A DNA stretch of 64,000 nt from Elizabethkingia sp. YR214 (GCF_003058195.1 NZ_QBUH01000002.1:372001-436000); one strand, 5' to 3'; shown: positions 41,826-51,130, counted from the first letter of the stretch. The notes: generated from the letters alone by a model not told the origin. Made by a program: numbers and translations.

Positions 41826-42722
41826 ATGATATTAAATAGAAATGCCGGAATTGGACTTTTTGAAAAAAATAACCATAATGAAGAAGGTCTCTTTCTTTTT
41901 GATTTTAATACCCAAGAAAGAAAATATCTAAAAGCATATGCGGAGTGGAAGCCTGAAAGTATTTCACCTGATGGAAATAAAATTGTAATCACAAATTATC
42001 CGTCAACAAAAACAAAGTATTCTAAAACAGACTTGATAGTAATGGACTGCAGTAGTCAAAACGTATTATTTGACACTCATAAATATTTTGTTCTTGATAC
42101 AGCATTTGATGCGACAGGAAGCAAACTATTAGTTACTGCACATAAAATAAAAACTTTCTGTCTTGACATATTAAAAAATGAAATAATTGCTGAACTTCCT
42201 AAAGAACTCAGACTCTACAATGGAGATTTGGATTTGGAACATAATAGTTTCATAATGCCATATGAAAAGGCAAAAGATACTTGTCATACGTTCGACTTTA
42301 CAACAAATGAAATAGGAATTCAAAGATTTGGGATAAGAGAGAAAATTCGCAGGATTAAGTATTCTATTGATTCATCTCAAATTTACGCTATTTCAGAAGC
42401 TAATATTTTGTATTGTTTTGACGAATATTATAAAATTAAATGGAGTAAAGATTTTAATGATATAGGTAGAATTGATTCCTCAGATATATTTATAACTGAT
42501 GATAATAATTATATTGCAGTGGAAGCAGCGGATGTAAAAACAAATGATTGGGGAACTGATTTTGTAATTGAATGTAATAGTGGAGAAATTGTAAATCAAA
42601 TTGAAGGATATCAGTACCGTGGAAGATTTGCAACGGACTATTTCGAAAATAAGGTTTTACTTCATACCTTCAAAACGATAGACCTGATAACCGGACATAT
42701 CTCAGAAGAAAAAATAATTTGA
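41826..42722 (+). CDS. Beta-propeller-like (WD40-type) protein of unknown role
   Basis: 298 residues, no signal peptide. Repeated strand units with S/PDG turns (SISPDGNKIVIT, AFDATGSKLLVT, TDDNNYIAVEA) suggest a cytoplasmic beta propeller. I cannot assign a family. It follows the DUF4280 gene after 204 bp of AT-rich sequence and may be an immunity-like or accessory protein of the VgrG island, or an unrelated gene. A hairpin with T-run follows at about 42748-42774. Confidence 0.5.
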   Translation: MILNRNAGIGLFEKNNHNEEGLFLFDFNTQERKYLKAYAEWKPESISPDGNKIVITNYPSTKTKYSKTDLIVMDCSSQNVLFDTHKYFVLDTAFDATGSKLLVTAHKIKTFCLDILKNEIIAELPKELRLYNGDLDLEHNSFIMPYEKAKDTCHTFDFTTNEIGIQRFGIREKIRRIKYSIDSSQIYAISEANILYCFDEYYKIKWSKDFNDIGRIDSSDIFITDDNNYIAVEAADVKTNDWGTDFVIECNSGEIVNQIEGYQYRGRFATDYFENKVLLHTFKTIDLITGHISEEKII

Positions 42723-42747
42723 AAATACATTTTTGAAGAAACATAGA

Positions 42748-42775
42748 GCTCTTTCATAAGAGAGTGTTTTTTTGC
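42748..42775 (+). terminator. Terminator at the end of the VgrG island
   Basis: CTCTT and AAGAG make a 5-bp stem with a TCAT loop, followed shortly by TTTTTTT. The stem is weak, but the T-run is good. It lies about 30 bp after the propeller-like gene. Confidence 0.55.
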
Positions 42776-42869
42776 AAAGCCATATATAACTCATCTGTTT
42801 TATTTAAATACCTATAGAGCCTATCCTCGGCTTAGGAACACTTCAATTTATAGATTTTGGTATGATAAA

Positions 42870-42883
42870 CAATGCATGATATT
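42870..42883. promoter_or_regulatory. 14-bp site shared by the two molybdenum clusters (copy 1)
   Basis: CAATGCATGATATT lies about 100 bp upstream of the TSUP-moaDE-fdhD operon and is identical to 54481-54494, upstream of moaA. Both have TATGATA nearby on the 5' side. ATGCAT is palindromic. A common regulator site is likely; the AraC-type protein at 54639 is one candidate. Confidence 0.5.
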
Positions 42884-42984
42884 CTTTTCACAATCTATAA
42901 TACATTCTTTTATATTCAGTTAATCAGTTTAGTACCAAAAATCAGTATTATTGTAATAGTAAAATTAATACCGGTGGAAAGCCT

Positions 42985-43734
42985 ATGGGACATTGGGAAC
43001 TTCTGTTATTTTTCTTGGTAATTGCATTTGTTTATTCATCTGTTGGCTTTGGTGGCGGATCCAGTTATCTTGCGGTCCTGGCAATGTATAGTCTGCCATA
43101 TCAGGAAATGCGTTTAACAGCTTTAATTTGTAATATAATTGTCGTTACTGGCGGAGTGTATATTTATATCAAAAACAATCAGATCAATTGGCGCAAGATC
43201 CTACCCATTACTCTTGTCAGCGTGCCCATGGCCTATATAGGTGCTGTATTAAAGATTAGTCAGGAAACATTTTTTCTGATTCTGGGAGTTACTTTAATTA
43301 TCGCTGCGGTATTATTATGGATAAAAACTGAGACAAAGAATGAAGAAACTATTTTGGAAGAATCAAAGTCCTCAGTAGCCAGAAATAGCTTTTTAGGAGG
43401 TGGTATAGGCTTTTTATCCGGGCTGGTAGGCATTGGTGGTGGAATTTTCCTTTCTCCACTACTAAACCTGATGAAGTGGGATACACCGCGGAAAATTGCA
43501 GCTACATCCAGTGTTTTTATACTGGTCAATTCGATCTCCGGTATTGTAGGACAATTAACTAAACTATCAGCCGAAATAGATTTTATAAGGATTCTTAGCC
43601 TATGCCTGGCTGTATTTATAGGTGGGCAAATAGGTTCCAGAATGTCACTGAAATGGAATCCTTTGATTATAAAGAGAATGACGGCTATTCTTGTATTAAT
43701 AGCAGGTATCAATGTATTAATTAAATACTGGTAA
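42985..43734 (+). CDS. TSUP (TauE/SafE) family membrane transporter
   Basis: 249 residues with about seven or eight membrane segments in two homologous halves. Each half starts with a glycine-rich helix: GFGGGSSYL (about 22-30) and GLVGIGGGIFLSP (about 144-156), the TauE/SafE signature. Members export or import sulfur-containing anions and other small organic anions. It is first in the plus-strand molybdenum cofactor operon, one base ahead of moaD. An oxyanion such as molybdate or sulfur compound needed for cofactor sulfuration is plausible, but this is context only. Confidence 0.85.
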   Translation: MGHWELLLFFLVIAFVYSSVGFGGGSSYLAVLAMYSLPYQEMRLTALICNIIVVTGGVYIYIKNNQINWRKILPITLVSVPMAYIGAVLKISQETFFLILGVTLIIAAVLLWIKTETKNEETILEESKSSVARNSFLGGGIGFLSGLVGIGGGIFLSPLLNLMKWDTPRKIAATSSVFILVNSISGIVGQLTKLSAEIDFIRILSLCLAVFIGGQIGSRMSLKWNPLIIKRMTAILVLIAGINVLIKYW

Positions 43735-43735
43735 A

Positions 43736-43978
43736 ATGAAACTTAAAATATTAGCATTCGGAATTGCAAAAGATATTCTTGGCAGTGCAGAAAAAGAAAT
43801 AGAATTGACAGATGAAATAACAGTAAAGGATTTAAAGACTAAGCTTGAGAGTGAATTTGCTGAATTAAAGCGTCTAAGATCTTATTTTATTGCTATTGAC
43901 GATGAATATGCAGAAGATAATCAGATTATAAAAAGTACAAACGAAGTAGCAATAATACCTCCTGTAAGTGGAGGATAA
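43736..43978 (+). CDS. moaD: Molybdopterin synthase small subunit
   Basis: 80 residues with a ubiquitin-like beta-grasp fold, ending in PPVSGG. The C-terminal Gly-Gly is adenylated by MoeB and then thiocarboxylated to donate sulfur to cyclic pyranopterin. MKLKILAFGIAKDILGS is a typical MoaD start. It lies 5 bp before moaE, its partner subunit; the activating MoeB-type enzyme is encoded on the other strand at 50086. Confidence 0.93.
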   Translation: MKLKILAFGIAKDILGSAEKEIELTDEITVKDLKTKLESEFAELKRLRSYFIAIDDEYAEDNQIIKSTNEVAIIPPVSGG

Positions 43979-43983
43979 ATCAT

Positions 43984-44400
43984 ATGATTGATATAAAAAT
44001 AACAGACAGCAAACTGGATATTACAGAATGCCTCAATTTAGCCAAAGATTTAGGCAGTGGTGGTATTGCAACTTTTATAGGAACTGTACGCAACAAAACT
44101 AAAGACAAACCAGTTGTTCGGCTGGAATATGAATGTTATCAGTCCATGGCTATTAAAGAAATCCGGAAAATAATAGATAAAGCAATATTGCAATTTTCAG
44201 TACGGAATGTAGTAGTTCATCACCGGACAGGAGTTTTACTTCCCGGAGAAGAAGCTGTAATTATAGTTGTGAGTGATGGCCACAGAGATGCTGTTTTCGA
44301 TGCCTGTCGCTATATTATAGACACTATAAAACAAACGGTACCTATCTGGAAGAAAGAAATTTTTGAAGATGGTGAAGAGTGGGTTTCTGCACATCCGTAA
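43984..44400 (+). CDS. moaE: Molybdopterin synthase large subunit
   Basis: 138 residues. MoaE features: GGIATFIGTVRN, LEYECYQSMAIKEI (including an active-site lysine) and VVHHRTGVLLPGEEAV, then the C-terminal PIWKKE containing the second catalytic lysine. With MoaD it forms the heterotetramer that inserts two sulfurs into cyclic pyranopterin monophosphate. It follows moaD by 5 bp. A 49-bp AT-rich gap leads to fdhD. Confidence 0.95.
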   Translation: MIDIKITDSKLDITECLNLAKDLGSGGIATFIGTVRNKTKDKPVVRLEYECYQSMAIKEIRKIIDKAILQFSVRNVVVHHRTGVLLPGEEAVIIVVSDGHRDAVFDACRYIIDTIKQTVPIWKKEIFEDGEEWVSAHP

Positions 44401-44449
44401 TTTTTGAGGAATAAAAATTTGTATATTTACTATATAAGTCTCTTTAGAT

Positions 44450-45325
44450 ATGAAAGCTAATGTCCTGGAAAGCAATTCCGTAAAAAAGGCAGAGATTATC
44501 AAAGTTAAGGATAACCAGAGTTTTTCTTATTCAGATGATATTGCTGTAGAGGAACCTTTGGAAATAAGAATTACTTACGGTACTAAGGAGCAAAAACAGA
44601 GCAAAAATATATCCGTAACGATGCGGACTCCCGGACATGATGAAGAGCTTGCTGCCGGTTTTCTGTTTACTGAAGGAATTATTTCCGGAGAGCAGCAAAT
44701 TAGTAAAGTAGCACATCATCAGGCCGAATGTTCCCGAAATCAGGAGAATATTATAATCGCAGAATTGATTGACGATTTTATTCCGCAGCTGATGAAAACA
44801 GACCGTAATTTTTATACAACTTCCAGTTGCGGGGTCTGCGGAAAAGGCTCTATAGAATCTATCCGAACAGTAAGCCCTTTTAATAGTACTTATAAGGAAA
44901 ATTGCATACTTTCTTTGGAAACCCTGTATCAGCTATCCGATAAACTTCGCTCGTTCCAGAGTAATTTCAGTACCACTGGTGGTATACATGCTTCAGGAAT
45001 GTTTGATCTAAGTGGAAACTTACTGGCTTTACGGGAAGATGTAGGCCGGCATAATGCTTTGGATAAACTTATTGGCCATGCTTTGTTTACACAACAGTTA
45101 CCCCTTAAAGACAAAATATTGGTATTAAGTGGGCGGGCAAGTTTCGAGCTTATTCAGAAAGCAGCAATGGCTGGGATTTCTGTTGTTGTTGCGATAGGAG
45201 CACCTTCAAGTCTTGCTGTTGATCTTGCAAAAGAATTCGACATCACCTTATTAGGTTTCCTTAGGGATAACCGATTCAATATTTACCATTCAGGCAGCAA
45301 TTTTAAAATTGACAACTTATTATGA
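44450..45325 (+). CDS. fdhD: Formate dehydrogenase accessory sulfurtransferase
   Basis: 291 residues. The sulfur-carrying cysteines are in SSCGVCGK (C-x-x-C). GRASFELIQKAA and a nucleotide-type binding region (LREDVGRHNALDK) are conserved. FdhD passes sulfur from a cysteine desulfurase to the molybdenum cofactor of formate dehydrogenases, making them active. It lies in the same operon as a YdeP/FdhF-like enzyme, its likely client. Its 3' end overlaps the next small gene by 4 bp. Confidence 0.95.
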   Translation: MKANVLESNSVKKAEIIKVKDNQSFSYSDDIAVEEPLEIRITYGTKEQKQSKNISVTMRTPGHDEELAAGFLFTEGIISGEQQISKVAHHQAECSRNQENIIIAELIDDFIPQLMKTDRNFYTTSSCGVCGKGSIESIRTVSPFNSTYKENCILSLETLYQLSDKLRSFQSNFSTTGGIHASGMFDLSGNLLALREDVGRHNALDKLIGHALFTQQLPLKDKILVLSGRASFELIQKAAMAGISVVVAIGAPSSLAVDLAKEFDITLLGFLRDNRFNIYHSGSNFKIDNLL

Positions 45326-45672
45326 AAATAAGAATTAAAGATAATTCAGTAAGATTTCGTCTTACTCAGTCAGAAGTTCATGAACTAGGAGAGAATGGAA
45401 TTGTATCCAGTTTAACTCAGTTTGCAGACCGTCCTTTTATTTATATGGTTAAAAGAACGAATGATACAGAACTTTCTGCAGATTTTGTTGAAAACAGAAT
45501 CGTAATGAAAATGCCGGAAACTATGGTGGAGGAGCTTGTAATGACGGACAGAGTTGGCTTTGATGGCGAATCGGGGATTGTAAAGCTTCTGATAGAAAAG
45601 GACTTTGTTTGTATAGATAATACCGTGGAAGATCAGAGCGACAACTATCCCAATCCTAATATTAAATGTTAA
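45322..45672 (+). CDS. Small conserved protein coupled to fdhD
   Basis: 116 residues, soluble. It starts MKIRIKDNSVRFRLTQSEV and contains MPETMVEELVMTDRVGFDG, an alternation of strands and helices. It ends in a cysteine (NIKC), close after DNYPNPN. No function is known to me. The ATGA overlap with fdhD and 21-bp distance to the oxidoreductase place it in the same operon, so a part in assembly or maturation of that enzyme is plausible. Confidence 0.65.
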   Translation: MKIRIKDNSVRFRLTQSEVHELGENGIVSSLTQFADRPFIYMVKRTNDTELSADFVENRIVMKMPETMVEELVMTDRVGFDGESGIVKLLIEKDFVCIDNTVEDQSDNYPNPNIKC

Positions 45673-45693
45673 TCATCCTTAAATAAAAAGGTT

Positions 45694-48087
45694 ATGGAAG
45701 GAATTGATAAAAATAAAATCGAAAAAGAGATCGGCAGAGAACCCAATGCCGAGAATCCCTTTACTTTATTAGACCTTAAACTTACTCATGTTGAGAGTAA
45801 AGCTGCAGGAATTCCTGCTGTACTGGCTGCATTTAGTGATTTATTTGAAGAAAAAACACCAGTCCGCGGAATGAGGGCATTATTCAAAATGAACCAGATG
45901 GGAGGTTTTGACTGCCCAAGCTGTGCATGGCCAGATCCGGATGACGAGCGTTCTGCTCTTGGTGAATATTGTGAAAATGGTGCTAAAGCGTTAGCAGAAG
46001 AGGCTACGACTAAAACTGTAACACCTGAATTTTTTAAACAAAATTCTTTATATGATCTTGCCAAATTAGATGACTATCAGATCGGTAAAATGGGAAGACT
46101 TACAGATCCTATGTATTTACCAAAAGGTGGTACGCATTACGAACCGATCAGCTGGGACAATGCTTTCAAAAAAATAGCTGAGCATCTCAATGCATTAGAA
46201 TCTCCGAACGAAGCTGCTTTTTACACTTCGGGAAGAACAAGCAACGAGGCTTCTTTCGTCTATCAGTTATTTGCTAAAGAGTTTGGAACCAACAATATGC
46301 CCGATTGTTCCAATATGTGCCATGAAACATCAGGATCGGCATTGCGCCCTACTATAGGTATTGGTAAAGGAACGGTAACTTTAGAGGATTTTCATGATTC
46401 CGAAGTTATTATAATTATAGGACAAAATCCCGGAACCAATGCACCTAGAATGATGAGTGCACTGGCAAAAGCAAAGAAGAATGGTGCTAAAATTATAGCG
46501 GTTAATCCATTGCCTGAGGCTGGGCTAATGGGATTTATAAATCCGCAAAGTGTTAAAGATATTATTACCGGAGGCGTTCAGCTGGCAGATCTTTATTTAC
46601 CTGTAAAGATAAATGGAGATATGGCACTTCTGAAGGCTCTTGAACTTTTATTAATAGAATTTGAGAAAAATAACCCGGGTAAGGTTTTCGATAATCAATT
46701 TATAGAGGATAAAACTACTGGTTATGAAGAATTCCTGAAACAATTTGACTATTATAAACTTGAAGTGCTGGCAGAACTTTCAGGAGTTTCTACGGAAGCA
46801 TTACGCCAGGCTGCAGAAATAATTGCTTTCAAAAAACGAATTATCATCAGCTGGGGAATGGGGCTTACCCAACAGCCTAATGGTGTAGATATGTTACGCG
46901 AAATTCTGAATATTATACTGCTTAAAGGTAGTATAGGTATACAAGGTGGTGGACTTTGCCCTGTTCGTGGTCACAGCAATGTACAGGGAAACAGAACCAT
47001 GATGATTGATGAAAAACCAACTGATGAGCAGCTTGACCGTCTTGAAAATTTCTTTGGATTCAAGGTTCCAAGGAAACATGGTTATGATGTTGTTCGCGCT
47101 ATAAAGGCAATTCATGAGGAAAAAGTAAAAGTAATGTTTTGTATGGGCGGTAATTTTCTTTCCGCAACACCAGATACCACTTATACAGCAAACGCGTTAA
47201 GAAAACTTAATTTGCTGGTATGTGTTTCAACAAAACTGAACAGAGGACATTTGGTACATGGTAAGGAAGCTATAATTCTGCCAACATACGGGCGGAGTGA
47301 CAAAGATATTGTAAATGGTGAAATACAGATTGTATCCACCGAGAATTCCATGGGAGTAGTTCAGGATTCCAAAGGTATGCTGGACGCTGTTTCTGATAAT
47401 CTGGTAAACGAAACTCAGATTGTTTGCCGTATGGCAATGGCTACTTTAAGAGATCGGGCTGTTGTCAATTGGCAACGATATCACGACAGTTATGATGCTG
47501 TCCGTGATGATATAGAACAGTGTATTCCTGGTTTTGATGATTATAATATTCGTGTTCGCCAAAAAGGAGGCTTTTACCTACCCAATGCAGCACGAGATGA
47601 ACAATACTTCTCAAAAGAATTAGGCGGGCGTGCACCGTTTACTTTGACAGAGATTCCTGATAACACACTTGCTTCCGACGAATACATGATGGCAACAACC
47701 AGAACCCATGATCAGTTTAATACAACAATCTATGGACTGGATGACAGATACCGAGGTATAAAGAATGAACGCCGCGTAATTTTTATGAATCAGAAAGATA
47801 TTGATAAAGCCGGATTTAAAGCCGGAGATCGGGTAGATTTGTACAACTACGACGATGGTATCGAGAGGGTTGCACCTTTATTTATTATTGTTTCTTATAA
47901 AATTCCGGAAAAGAATACAGTAACCTACTTCCCGGAAACCAATGTATTGGTGTCTGTTAACAATGTGGTAAAGGAAAGCAATATGCCGGCATCCAAATAC
48001 GTGAAAATAAAAATAAAAAAACACGATCCAGAAGTTTACAAAAAAGTAGATGAAATGCTATACCAGGGAGCTATTCAGAGACCATAA
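45694..48087 (+). CDS. YdeP/FdhF-like molybdopterin oxidoreductase
   Basis: 797 residues. The N-terminal FDCPSCAWPDP replaces the usual Fe-S binding CxxC motif of formate dehydrogenases and marks the YdeP-like branch of the DMSO reductase superfamily. Molybdopterin-binding segments follow (EAAFYTSGRTSNEA, GQNPGTNAPRM, GMGLTQQPNGV, CMGGNFLSATPD), then a C-terminal dinucleotide-binding domain (ATTRTHDQFNTTIYG). YdeP relatives act in acid resistance, some oxidise formate; the substrate here is open. No signal peptide, so cytoplasmic. The genes around it supply its cofactor. Confidence 0.85.
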   Translation: MEGIDKNKIEKEIGREPNAENPFTLLDLKLTHVESKAAGIPAVLAAFSDLFEEKTPVRGMRALFKMNQMGGFDCPSCAWPDPDDERSALGEYCENGAKALAEEATTKTVTPEFFKQNSLYDLAKLDDYQIGKMGRLTDPMYLPKGGTHYEPISWDNAFKKIAEHLNALESPNEAAFYTSGRTSNEASFVYQLFAKEFGTNNMPDCSNMCHETSGSALRPTIGIGKGTVTLEDFHDSEVIIIIGQNPGTNAPRMMSALAKAKKNGAKIIAVNPLPEAGLMGFINPQSVKDIITGGVQLADLYLPVKINGDMALLKALELLLIEFEKNNPGKVFDNQFIEDKTTGYEEFLKQFDYYKLEVLAELSGVSTEALRQAAEIIAFKKRIIISWGMGLTQQPNGVDMLREILNIILLKGSIGIQGGGLCPVRGHSNVQGNRTMMIDEKPTDEQLDRLENFFGFKVPRKHGYDVVRAIKAIHEEKVKVMFCMGGNFLSATPDTTYTANALRKLNLLVCVSTKLNRGHLVHGKEAIILPTYGRSDKDIVNGEIQIVSTENSMGVVQDSKGMLDAVSDNLVNETQIVCRMAMATLRDRAVVNWQRYHDSYDAVRDDIEQCIPGFDDYNIRVRQKGGFYLPNAARDEQYFSKELGGRAPFTLTEIPDNTLASDEYMMATTRTHDQFNTTIYGLDDRYRGIKNERRVIFMNQKDIDKAGFKAGDRVDLYNYDDGIERVAPLFIIVSYKIPEKNTVTYFPETNVLVSVNNVVKESNMPASKYVKIKIKKHDPEVYKKVDEMLYQGAIQRP

Positions 48088-48110
48088 ATTCTTTTTACAA
48101 TCTATCATTT

Positions 48111-48596
48111 ATGAAAAAAATACAGCTTTTAGCATTTCTATTTGTTTTTGGCTTTGCATTTAGCCAGTCCGATTTTAAGCTTAAAGTAAATGGGGATGTT
48201 TTACAACCACTGGAGCTTACAATGTCAGATTTATCAAAAATGCCACATAAAAATGCTTCTTTAAAGGATAAAGACGGTAATAATCATATCTATTCCGGAG
48301 TTGCTTTACAGGATATCCTTGCAAAAGCAGGCGTGACTTCCGGTAAAGAGCTGCATGGTGAAAATCTTTCCAAATACCTTCTGGTAAAATGTACAGACGG
48401 ATATCAGGTATTATTTTCTCTTGCTGAATTAGATTCTTCGATAGCTGATAAAAACATAATTATAGCCGATACTGTGGATGGAAAACCTCTGCCGGTCGCA
48501 AAAGGTCCGCTCCGGATTATTGCTGAAGGGGAGAAGAAGCCGGCTAGAAGTTCTTATCAGGTAGCTGCCCTGGTCATCGGGAAAATTAGTAAATAG
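48111..48596 (+). CDS. Secreted molybdopterin-binding-fold protein (sulfite-oxidase-like)
   Basis: 161 residues. A signal peptide (about 1-19, ending AFSQ) precedes a domain with LKVNGDV, YSGVALQDILAKAGV, LLVKCTDGYQVLFSLAEL and GPLRIIAEGEKKPAR. This is the small Oxidoreductase_molyb-type fold; the cysteine in VKCTDGY lies where sulfite oxidases bind molybdenum, though proteins this short often lack full cofactor binding. It is 23 bp after the YdeP-like gene. It may be a periplasmic partner or carrier. Confidence 0.75.
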   Translation: MKKIQLLAFLFVFGFAFSQSDFKLKVNGDVLQPLELTMSDLSKMPHKNASLKDKDGNNHIYSGVALQDILAKAGVTSGKELHGENLSKYLLVKCTDGYQVLFSLAELDSSIADKNIIIADTVDGKPLPVAKGPLRIIAEGEKKPARSSYQVAALVIGKISK

Positions 48597-48625
48597 AATA
48601 TATTTAAAAGCATTATTGAAGCAGT

Positions 48626-49537
48626 ATGATTATACGAAAGAAAGAAAATTGGTTCAGAATGCTCTTCATCTGGCGAGGTTCTGTACTGCCGGCATTATTG
48701 CCACGGTTATTAATCTTGTTTACTTTATCATTATTAATAGTTTATTTTCACGGAACTATATTTTCATTCAAAATACCACTCAACACAGCGCCGCTCACAT
48801 TATTTGGTTTTGTACTGGCTCTCTTTTTAGGATTTCGAAACAACGTTAGTTATGACCGTTTTTGGGAAGGAAGAAAGCTATGGGGTTCTTTGCTCAATAT
48901 TTCACGTTCATTAATCCGACAGGCTCTTACTTTAGGCGATGCCAATAAAGATTCCGTATCGGAATTTGTTCAGTTAGTCAGTGCCTTTGTCTATGCACTA
49001 AAGCATCAGCTAAGAAGTACAGATCCAAGAGAAGATTTACAGATACGACTTACTGTCGAGCAATTTAGTATTGCCGAAGAATCAAGGTATAAACCTGTTA
49101 TACTCATGAAATTAATGGCCGATTGGGTGAATCGGGCCAGATTGGAAAACAGAATAGACTCTATACAACAGTCCCGTTTTGATGAGAATTTTGACAGACT
49201 TTCGGATGTTGTCGGTGGCTGCGAAAGAATTGTATCAACGCCAATTCCGTATAGTTATCAGGTTTTATTACACCGTACCGTTTATATCTATTGTTTTTTA
49301 CTGCCTTTTGCTTTAGTCGATTCTTTAGGATGGTTTATGCCTTTTATTGTTGTATTTATAGCTTATACCTTTGTTGCTTTTGAAGCTATTGCAGATGAGA
49401 TTGAAGAACCTTTTGGCACCGAAGCCAACGATTTAGCACTGAATAGTATGTGTAAAATGATTGATGAAACAATTCATGAACTTGCGGGAGATCATATTCC
49501 GACATCACAAAAATCAAAGCAAACAATCATTGACTAA
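48626..49537 (+). CDS. Bestrophin-family (UPF0187) anion channel protein
   Basis: 303 residues. Bestrophin hallmarks: an N-terminal WRGSVLPALLPRLL helix, FVLALFLGFRNNVSYDRFWEGRKLWG in the second helix region, and the late IADEIEEPFGTEANDLAL acidic segment. Bacterial homologues form pentameric anion or cation channels in the inner membrane. It lies 29 bp after the molybdopterin-fold gene and is probably last in the operon. A link with molybdate or chloride handling is not shown. Confidence 0.88.
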   Translation: MIIRKKENWFRMLFIWRGSVLPALLPRLLILFTLSLLIVYFHGTIFSFKIPLNTAPLTLFGFVLALFLGFRNNVSYDRFWEGRKLWGSLLNISRSLIRQALTLGDANKDSVSEFVQLVSAFVYALKHQLRSTDPREDLQIRLTVEQFSIAEESRYKPVILMKLMADWVNRARLENRIDSIQQSRFDENFDRLSDVVGGCERIVSTPIPYSYQVLLHRTVYIYCFLLPFALVDSLGWFMPFIVVFIAYTFVAFEAIADEIEEPFGTEANDLALNSMCKMIDETIHELAGDHIPTSQKSKQTIID

Positions 49538-49607
49538 TATTTTATAAATATCAGATTAAAACCATTAAGTACATTTTATCTGATTAAATAATTTCATCAG
49601 AAACTAC

Positions 49608-49623
49608 TGACAAACTGCTGTCA
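49608..49623. promoter_or_regulatory. Operator-like dyad before the VOC gene
   Basis: TGACA and TGTCA flank a 6-bp spacer (TGACAAACTGCTGTCA), ending 11 bp before the -7 element, in the -33 region. A bound repressor or activator there would control the VOC gene. Confidence 0.5.
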
Positions 49624-49634
49624 TAGCACCGGTT

Positions 49635-49642
49635 TATTTTTG
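49635..49642 (+). promoter_or_regulatory. -7 element of the VOC gene promoter
   Basis: TATTTTTG fits TAnnTTTG, 25 bp before the ATG at 49668, so the transcript leader would be about 20 nt. Confidence 0.6.
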
Positions 49643-49667
49643 TAGAGTAATTTAAAAACTCTAAAAA

Positions 49668-50057
49668 ATGAACTTAGTATCAGTACGTATTATTACTGCA
49701 AATATTGAAAATTTAATTCACTTCTATGAAAATGTAACAGGAATTGAGGCTGTAAGATACACTCCTGATTTTGCTGAAATACGGACAGCAACAGCAACAT
49801 TGGCTATTGGAAGTACCAAAACCTTACAGTTTTTTGGCGGCGAAACTATTGCTCAGCCAGCAAAGAATCAAACAGTAATCATAGAATTCTTCACGGAGGA
49901 TGTTGACATGGAATATATACGTTTAAAGGAATTTCTGGCTTCCTGCGTTGTACAGGAACCTACAATAATGCCATGGGGAAATAAATCATTATTATTCAGA
50001 GATCCCGATGGCAACCTGATCAACTTTTTTACATCAGTTATCAGAGAATCCGTTTAG
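49668..50057 (+). CDS. VOC (glyoxalase/bleomycin-resistance fold) protein
   Basis: 129 residues, two beta-alpha-beta-beta-beta units. VRIITANIENLIHFYENVTG at the start (conserved FYxxxxG) and LLFRDPDGNLINFF at the end are typical of the VOC superfamily. The metal ligands of true glyoxalases are not all present, so substrate is open: a glyoxalase, dioxygenase or drug-binding role are all possible. It has its own promoter and a dyad operator and converges with the moeB gene. Confidence 0.85.
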   Translation: MNLVSVRIITANIENLIHFYENVTGIEAVRYTPDFAEIRTATATLAIGSTKTLQFFGGETIAQPAKNQTVIIEFFTEDVDMEYIRLKEFLASCVVQEPTIMPWGNKSLLFRDPDGNLINFFTSVIRESV

Positions 50058-50085
50058 AAGTTGGGTTCTGTATAATATAGGGATA

Positions 50086-51129
50086 TTATCGTGGCATATT
50101 ATTAAGACCATCTTTTAAGGAGAAGACTTCTTTGTTGGGGAAAGCTTTTTTAATCTTTCTCGCGGCTTCTAAACTGCGTTTTCCCGACTGACAATATACC
50201 AGAACAGGCTGCAGGACAGAAGAAATATCATTCAACTGGTCCTGTAGTTTTTCTATTGGAATATTCTTGCCCCCAATATTAAATGCCTGATGCTCTTTCT
50301 CAGTTCGTACATCTATAATTTCAAAATGAGCTTTTCCCTGTTCAAATTGCTCAAAAGGGATTAGTGGAATTGTCTGTACCAAATTTGTAATCTGAACAGC
50401 AGTTGATTTCTTCAGTTTAATTACCTGAGTTTTTCCGGTCATTACACTTATCATCCATAATTTTCCGGCTAGAAGATCTTCTGATCCTGTTAAATATTTT
50501 ATAGCTTCATTGGCCTGTATGCAGCCAATAATACCAGCCAGAGTAGGAATTACACCACCTTCTCTGCAGTTAGGAACTTGTGACTCTTCCACATCAGGAA
50601 AAACATCGCGGTAATTAGGGCTATAAGTACCATCATTTTGTAAGACATTCCATAGGCTAACCTGGCCCTCATGTTGATAAATAGCTCCGTATATCAAGGG
50701 TTTTCCGGTTAATACGCAAGCATCATTCAGTAAATATTTGGTTTCAAAATTATCTGTGCCTTCAATTACCAAATCATATTCCCGTATAAGGTCTATTACA
50801 TTTTCAGAAGTTACTCTGAAATTTAGCGGGATAATATTTACAAAAAGATTCTGTTGCTGCAATCTTCTGGCAGCGACTTCTACTTTAGGAAGTCCTATAT
50901 CATCGGGTGTGTATAAGATCTGGCGGTGCAGATTACTTAACGAAACAGTATCATTATCCACAATACCAATTGTACCTACACCAGAAGAGACAAGGTATTG
51001 TGAAGAAGGGCATCCAAGGCCGCCCATTCCTACAATCAGAATTTTGGCATTTTTCAATGATTCCTGAGAACTAATCCCAAATCCTGGTAAAGCAATCTGA
51101 CATTGATAACGTTCAAAATGATCTTTCAT
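50086..51129 (-). CDS. moeB: MoeB-type adenylyltransferase fused to a rhodanese domain
   Basis: 347 residues. The N-terminal E1-like domain (about 1-240) has the ATP loop GMGGLGCPSSQYL, the acidic VDNDTVSLSNLHRQ and a later NCREGGVIPT segment. A C-terminal rhodanese domain (about 260-345) has the active-site loop VYCQSGKRS with its cysteine. It should adenylate the Gly-Gly tail of MoaD and transfer sulfur to it. The MoeB-rhodanese fusion resembles human MOCS3. Last gene of the minus-strand operon, one base after mobA. A ThiF role in thiamine synthesis is possible too. Confidence 0.88.
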   Translation of the reverse strand: MKDHFERYQCQIALPGFGISSQESLKNAKILIVGMGGLGCPSSQYLVSSGVGTIGIVDNDTVSLSNLHRQILYTPDDIGLPKVEVAARRLQQQNLFVNIIPLNFRVTSENVIDLIREYDLVIEGTDNFETKYLLNDACVLTGKPLIYGAIYQHEGQVSLWNVLQNDGTYSPNYRDVFPDVEESQVPNCREGGVIPTLAGIIGCIQANEAIKYLTGSEDLLAGKLWMISVMTGKTQVIKLKKSTAVQITNLVQTIPLIPFEQFEQGKAHFEIIDVRTEKEHQAFNIGGKNIPIEKLQDQLNDISSVLQPVLVYCQSGKRSLEAARKIKKAFPNKEVFSLKDGLNNMPR

Positions 51130-51130
51130 A

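Noticed and set aside
43260-43712. 150-codon frame on the minus strand
   Set aside because: Antisense of the TSUP transporter; the sense frame has membrane segments and family motifs.
48616-48849. 77-codon frame overlapping the bestrophin gene start
   Set aside because: It is a shifted frame of the same DNA; the bestrophin frame shows conserved motifs throughout.
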